Assembly: GCA_964035545.1 (NCBI GenBank)
Contig: OZ037765.1
Coordinates: 14,936,698 to 15,000,697 of the forward strand
Source of the DNA: Bugula neritina
Lineage: Eukaryota; Bryozoa; Gymnolaemata; Cheilostomatida; Bugulidae
DNA length: 64,000 nucleotides
Direction: 5' to 3'
The notes under the pieces are model-generated. The model searched no databases. It was given only the letters and a program-made list of their open reading frames with translations, and was not told where the DNA came from. Shown piece by piece: positions 62,255 through 64,000 of this stretch; the stretch's first letter is position 1, and every line of letters starts with the position of its first letter. A program made the position numbers and the translations under genes.

Positions 62255-64000
62255 TGAAATACACTGTGACACACTGAAATATACTGCAACACACCGCAAT
62301 ATACTGAAACACGCTGTAACATACTGAAATACACTGCAACATACTACAACATATTGAAATACACTGCAACACATTGAAATATACTGCAACACACTGAAAT
62401 ATACTGCAACATACTGAATTACACTGTAACATATTGAAATACACTGCAATACATTGAAATTTACTGCAACACACTGAAACATACTGCAACATACTGAAAT
62501 ATACTGCAACATATCGAAGTATATTGTAATATACGGACATGTACTGTAACATACTAAAACATACTGAAACATACTGAAACATACTGAAATATACTTCAAC
62601 ATACTGAAATATACTGCAACATACTGCAACATACTGAAATGCACTGTAACATACTGAAACACACTGCAACACATTGAAACAAACTGCAACAAACCTAAAT
62701 ATACGGTAATATACTGAAATATACTGTAACACATTGAAAAACACTGCAAGATACTGAAATATGCTGTAGCACACTGAAATACACTGCAACATACTGAAAT
62801 ACACTGTAAAATACTGAAATACACTGCAACATACTGCAACATACTGAAATACACTGTAACCTACTGAAATACACTGCAACATACTACAACATACTGAAAT
62901 ACACTGTAACATTATGAATTACACTGCAACACATTGAAATATACTGCAACATACCGAAATATATGGTAAACAACTGAAATATACTGTAACACATCGAAAA
63001 ATACTGCAACATACTGAAATATACTGTAACACATTGAAATATACTGCAACATACTGAAATATACTGCAACATAGTTAACTATAATGCAAGATACTGCAAC
63101 ATTCTGAAATACACTGTGACATATTGAAATACACTGCAACATACTGCAACATACTGCAGCATACTGAAATACACTGTAACATATTGAAGTGCACTGCAAC
63201 ACATTGAAATATACTGCAACACACTGAAACATACGGCAACATACTGAAGTATACTGCAACACATTGAAAAATACTGCAACATACCGAAATATATGGTAAA
63301 CTACTGAAATATACTGTAACACATTGAAAAAAACTGCAACATACTGAAACATACTGTAACACACTGAAATATACTGCAAAATACTGAAATACACTGTAAC
63401 ATACTGAAATACACTGTAACACACTGAAATATACTGCAACACACCGCAATATACTGAAACACGCTGTAACATACTGAAATACACTGCAACATACTACAAC
63501 ATATTGAAATACACTGCAACACATTGAAATATACTGCAACATACTGAAATACATTGTAGCATACTGAAATATACTGCAACACACTGAAGTATACTGTAAT
63601 ATACAGAAATGTACTGTAACATACTGAAACATACGTCAACATACTGAAATGTACTCCAACATGCTGAACTATACTGCAACATACTGAAATACACTGTAAT
63701 ATACTGAATTAAACTGCAACACATTGTAATATACTGCAACATACTGAATCATACAGCAACATACTGAAATATACTGCAACACATTTAAATATACTGCAAC
63801 ATATTGAAATATGCTGTAGCACCCTGAAATTCACTTCAACTTACTGAAATATAGTGTAATATACGGAATAGTACTGTAACATACTGAAATATACTGTAAC
63901 ACACTGAAATATGCTGTCACATACTCAAATATACGGTAAATTACTAGAATTATACTGCAACATACTGCAACATACAGAATTACACTGTAACATACTGATA

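Larger units (their letters stand above)
30784..64000 (+). repeat. 10-bp satellite array, segment 3
   Basis: The array resumes after the transposon complex exactly where it stopped: 30,784 onward continues the sequence that runs uninterrupted at 21,724 onward. All 33 kb are 10-bp units in one orientation, running to the end of the window. Register changes are few, for example the 11-bp units near 31,645, 32,832 and 52,330. No gene, RNA gene or mobile element is visible. Internal order comes from the duplications listed separately. Confidence 0.96.

Noticed and set aside
30784-64000. Telomeric repeat
   Set aside because: The unit is not a known telomere type such as TTAGGG or TTAGG. It is A-rich and degenerate and lies on both sides of transposons.

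Overview
The window looks like a gene-free stretch of eukaryotic, probably invertebrate animal, satellite heterochromatin. This placement is inferred from sequence style only; no taxon can be named. About 88% of the 64 kb is one head-to-tail 10-bp tandem repeat, general form TGHAAYAYAC on the + strand. It alternates between a 'TGAAAYAYAC' type and a 'TG(C/T)AACAYAC' type, giving a loose 20-bp dimer. The array fills 1-5390, 7932-25646 and 30784-64000, always in the same orientation. I see no protein-coding gene. The many long open frames on the - strand arise because the repeat contains no stop codon on that strand.

On top of the 10-bp unit lies a patchwork of large segmental and tandem duplications. 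These can be followed through shared rare monomers, shared register breaks and constant offsets. The clearest is a direct tandem pair of about 9.1 kb (43,955-53,089 and 53,090-62,254). Others are a 6.4-kb block copied 15,347 bp away (18,629-25,073 and 33,976-40,420), a 3.7-kb pair at offset 4,467, a 6.0-kb pair at offset about 7.65 kb, and smaller blocks.

Two places in the array are interrupted by one family of about 2.55-kb DNA transposon, present in three copies. Copy A is 5391-7931. Copy C is an inverted copy (25647-25970 plus 28533-30783) split by copy B (25971-28530), which inserted into it in the opposite orientation. All three share the terminal sequence CACAGTTGGTTTAAGGTCAT or a close variant and imperfect terminal inverted repeats of about 165-174 bp. 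All show 2-bp target duplications (AC, AC and TA). The array copies elsewhere in the window supply uninterrupted empty sites. None encodes a recognisable transposase, so the copies are non-autonomous.

Inside each transposon copy is a tRNA-like segment with A-box and B-box motifs at tRNA spacing, followed in two copies by a run of eight T. It suggests a captured tRNA or a tRNA-derived SINE head. The nested opposite insertion also makes 25647-30783 a very large palindrome.

Nothing here works together as a pathway. The biology is in repeat evolution: homogenisation of a helically phased 10-bp satellite by segmental duplication, and late insertion of a mobile element family into it and into itself.
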